Source of the DNA: Eretmocerus hayati
Lineage: Eukaryota; Arthropoda; Insecta; Hymenoptera; Aphelinidae
Direction: 5' to 3'
DNA length: 64,000 nucleotides
NCBI GenBank assembly: GCA_029851415.1
Contig: CM056742.1
Location: 144,651,121-144,715,120 of the forward strand
Positions 61,601 through 64,000 of this stretch are shown here, piece by piece. Every line of letters begins with the position of its first letter. Position 1 is the stretch's first letter. The translations under genes and the position numbers were made by a program. The notes below the pieces were generated by a model. The model had not been told where the DNA came from. It ran no database searches and saw only the letters and a program-made list of their open reading frames with translations.

Positions 61601-64000
61601 TTGTAACATGATGATTTTGAAATAATTCTCCATCACCTGGGAATTGATTTGCTTATGAATTAATATATTTTCCAATTTTATATATATTTTTTTCAAATTT
61701 TGCGATTAGCAAATTCTCAAATTCGACTCAGAGAAGATAATAACATGACGTTCAGTACTCAGACGTTAAACATGCTCCCAGCGATAAAAGCTCAAAATAT
61801 TCTCGATCTCGTAAGGTCAATCCGGTTCCTAAAGACTTACATTAGCACTCTAACCTAAAAATCGCAATTTTGAACATGATTTTTTGATCGCCTGTGCGCA
61901 AATGAACCATTGGCACACTGTTTGTCGCTTCTCATTAGAAGATCAAAAAACATACTTAGGATGATACTCGGGCGCAGCGGTTTTCGCTTTCTCGTGACTA
62001 TTTAGACCCTCGCCTACGGCTCGGGCCTAAAAAAGTCACTCGAAATGCGAAAACCATCGCTTGCGACCTTGCATTATAATATACTATTTGGATTCTCGTG
62101 CTATAATAGTATATTATGATACAAGGACGTAAACGATGGTTTTCACACTTCGAGTGACTTTTTTAGGCCCGAGCCGCAGCGCAGGCGAGGGTCTAAATAG
62201 TCATGAGAAAGCGAAAACCGTTTTGCCGAGTATCATACTATGTTTTTTGATCTTCTGTGAGCAAATGAAAAGCGACAAACAGTGTGCAAATGGCTCATTT
62301 GCGCACAGACGATCAAAAAATATCGTATGAGACTGCGGGCAGATGGGTAGTTTTGTTACAAAGGACTTATAGCACTCACTTCGCTCGTGCCATAAACAGT
62401 CCTTCGGACAAAACTACCCATCTACGTACCGTGTCATGATATACTATTTCCATCTTCTTGCTGAAAAGTGTTTGAGCACTCTAGGAAGGACCATTTTCAC
62501 TCATTTTGGTCATTTGTGAGTGAAAAAAACAGTTTTTGTGTAAAAAATGTATTTTTTACGCCCATAGAAGATGAAAAATTAGATAAGTTTGTTTTACTCA
62601 AAATATTTTGGAGGAAAATCACTCTTACCTTGTCAATGGCAAATAAAATGGCTGGTCCCGTGAAGAATATCCAGAACCGCGGGGATCCGGTTAACCTTGC
62701 TAGACCATGAATCAGTGACAAGGCGTAAAGAAGTATATACAGACTGTGTGTTTTCCAAAAATACTTGTATGCCTTCTGCCTTATTGTAGGATGTGCAAAT
62801 ACAAATATTATGGTCATCACGATGAACAAGAGGATCCCCGTTATTCCTGTAATGAGTAAGATAAAAGTGCTAAATTATGGATAAGATAAATAAATACCTA
62901 TGATCGTAAAGTAACTGTCAGGCATGAGACAGGGCTGATTGTAAAGTTATGGCTGGCGAATACGACAGGACAGCCAAAATTAACGGTATGAAAATTTCAA
63001 TCACGTCAACCAGGATTCGCTCAATTTCGATGAGCTACATTTTGAAATTCCCCGCTGCACGCGAACGGTTCTGATGTCAATGAATAATTAATGGCAATAC
63101 TCCCCACGTGGTTTATCAGGTAAAAATGAATTCTGTACACTTTGTCAGACAGGAAGAGGCGTATCCTTTACCACATCTTGATGATCATCCGTCAAAAAAA
63201 AGTATTCTGAATATTTACGAGCTGTCTCGACGCTCATCTCTTGAGTTAATAAATATTTGGTCCAAATGTAGATCTAATCAGATGAACGGTCGTGCAAATC
63301 AATCAAAGATGGGTCCCATACAAAATACATGAGTCGATTCTCGTTTGCACTGAATCATAGTTTGCAGGATGAAAAGTGTCAATGAAGCTCATAAATTTGT
63401 CTATGTCTTTAACTATGATTCGATTAACCAAGTGAAAGTTTCACCTCGTGGCATACTTTTCAAAATTAGCAAGTTCAACATTCCATATAGTAATTAATAC
63501 TGTAAGCGGGAAGCTCACGTTGAAATTGGAATGCTGCAGCGGAACGTTAATCGGCTCGACGACGATGCTGCCACCGCCGCCGCACCAAATAATAATGTTC
63601 CGTGAAAGAACTTCAAGCATTCCGCAAAATCTACCATTCCTAATGAGAAAAATTCCCACAATCTATCAATGGGGAAACTCTCCCAGTCTGGTTAATCTAT
63701 TGAATGCAAAAAAACAGATAGCTGTATTAGATACCCTGAAAAATCTTCAATACTGACTTTTGATTTTTATGCGTGTAGGTCGAACAGGATGTTGTTAGAC
63801 TTTACATGAGATTCATATATTCTCATAAAATATCTATATGTTTTGTAACCCATCAGTTTTGTTTTTAGAGTAAATCAGTCAAGTCCAATGGAAGAAAAAG
63901 AAAACGTTGAATTGGTTGTCAACTCACCAGTAACGGTTTTGAAGAGCCAAAAGGATATCGTGGGCCTGTCATCACTTGAGAAGCTGAGCTCACTGGTGAG
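58671..64000 (-). CDS. Duox: Dual oxidase, C-terminal 388 residues (5' part beyond the window)
   Basis: NADPH oxidase that releases hydrogen peroxide outside the cell, used in insects for gut immunity and cuticle cross-linking. Exons visible on the minus strand: 64000-63928 (its 5' boundary may lie at or beyond the edge), 62846-62629, 60922-60461, 59853-59698, 59600-59472 and 58799-58671. They cover the last haem-ligand helix (two histidines 13 apart in [17 protein letters not shown]), the FAD motif [17 protein letters not shown], the NADPH-binding [18 protein letters not shown], the CGP motif and the invariant C-terminus HHFENFG. Splice phases are consistent throughout, and the sequence is highly conserved with no stop. 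The peroxidase-like and EF-hand regions and earlier helices lie outside the window. The 3' end faces the maturation-factor gene. Confidence 0.96.
61862..62320. repeat. Modular palindromic element, doubled copy, in a Duox intron
   Basis: Two oppositely oriented copies of the core lie back to back: GACCCTCGCCTACGGCTCGGG at about 62009 and GCCCGAGCCGCAGCGCAGGCGAGGG near 62167, each with GTCACTCG/CGAGTGAC beside it. The outer arms are TTTTTTGATCGCCTGTGCGC at about 61880 and GCGCACAGACGATCAAAAAA ending near 62320. The whole unit is a roughly 450-bp palindrome centred near 62095 (TATAATATACTATT / AATAGTATATTATGA). Confidence 0.7.

Noticed and set aside
63448..63756. A 102-codon open frame on the plus strand within a Duox intron
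   Set aside because: No recognisable domain, opposite strand to Duox, and no splice context; it reads as chance.

Overview
This is eukaryotic DNA: AT-rich, with genes split into many exons at GT/AG junctions. It is almost certainly an insect; a hymenopteran is my guess from overall character, not something I can show. Five genes can be reconstructed exon by exon with matching splice phases: a GTSF1-like CHHC zinc-finger gene (partial, 0.7-1.1 kb, +), a P-element-type transposase (15.6-25.4 kb, +), a mariner-type transposase nested inside it (19.1-21.2 kb, +), a citron/sticky gene (27.4-40.5 kb, -), and a linked NADPH-oxidase pair made of the DUOX maturation factor (47.2-55.3 kb, +) and the 3' part of dual oxidase (58.7 kb to the window end, -).

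Layout. 1-2 kb: GTSF1-like exon and a small inverted-repeat element. 2.0-6.85 kb: a satellite of 16 copies of a 302-bp unit, partly in a four-unit higher-order arrangement; nearly every unit carries the same 46-codon open frame behind a splice-acceptor-like TTTCAG. 6.9-13.2 kb: decayed repeats, including a non-LTR retrotransposon endonuclease fragment split by a second element. 13.27-26.42 kb: a P-like transposon with terminal inverted repeats, subterminal palindromes and an apparently uninterrupted 1,130-residue THAP transposase in 12 exons. A 5.5-kb mariner-type element with 438-bp terminal repeats, flanked by TA and with its own intact 3-exon transposase, sits inside one roughly 70-nt intron of the P-like transposase and leaves its coding sequence unharmed. 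27.4-40.5 kb: citron, 17 exons with all phases closing, whose largest intron holds nested foldback elements and a tRNA-derived SINE. 41.5-43.9 kb: a decayed relative of the mariner-type element. 47.2-64 kb: the DUOX maturation factor and DUOX, converging tail to tail.

How the genes relate. DUOX makes extracellular hydrogen peroxide from NADPH and needs its membrane partner DUOXA to leave the ER, so these neighbours form a functional pair. Citron is a cytokinesis scaffold; the version here starts at a short exon with an in-frame upstream stop and has no visible kinase domain. GTSF1-family proteins act in the piRNA pathway that silences transposons, so a divergent family member beside a satellite and a transposon nest is suggestive, but no functional link can be shown from sequence alone.
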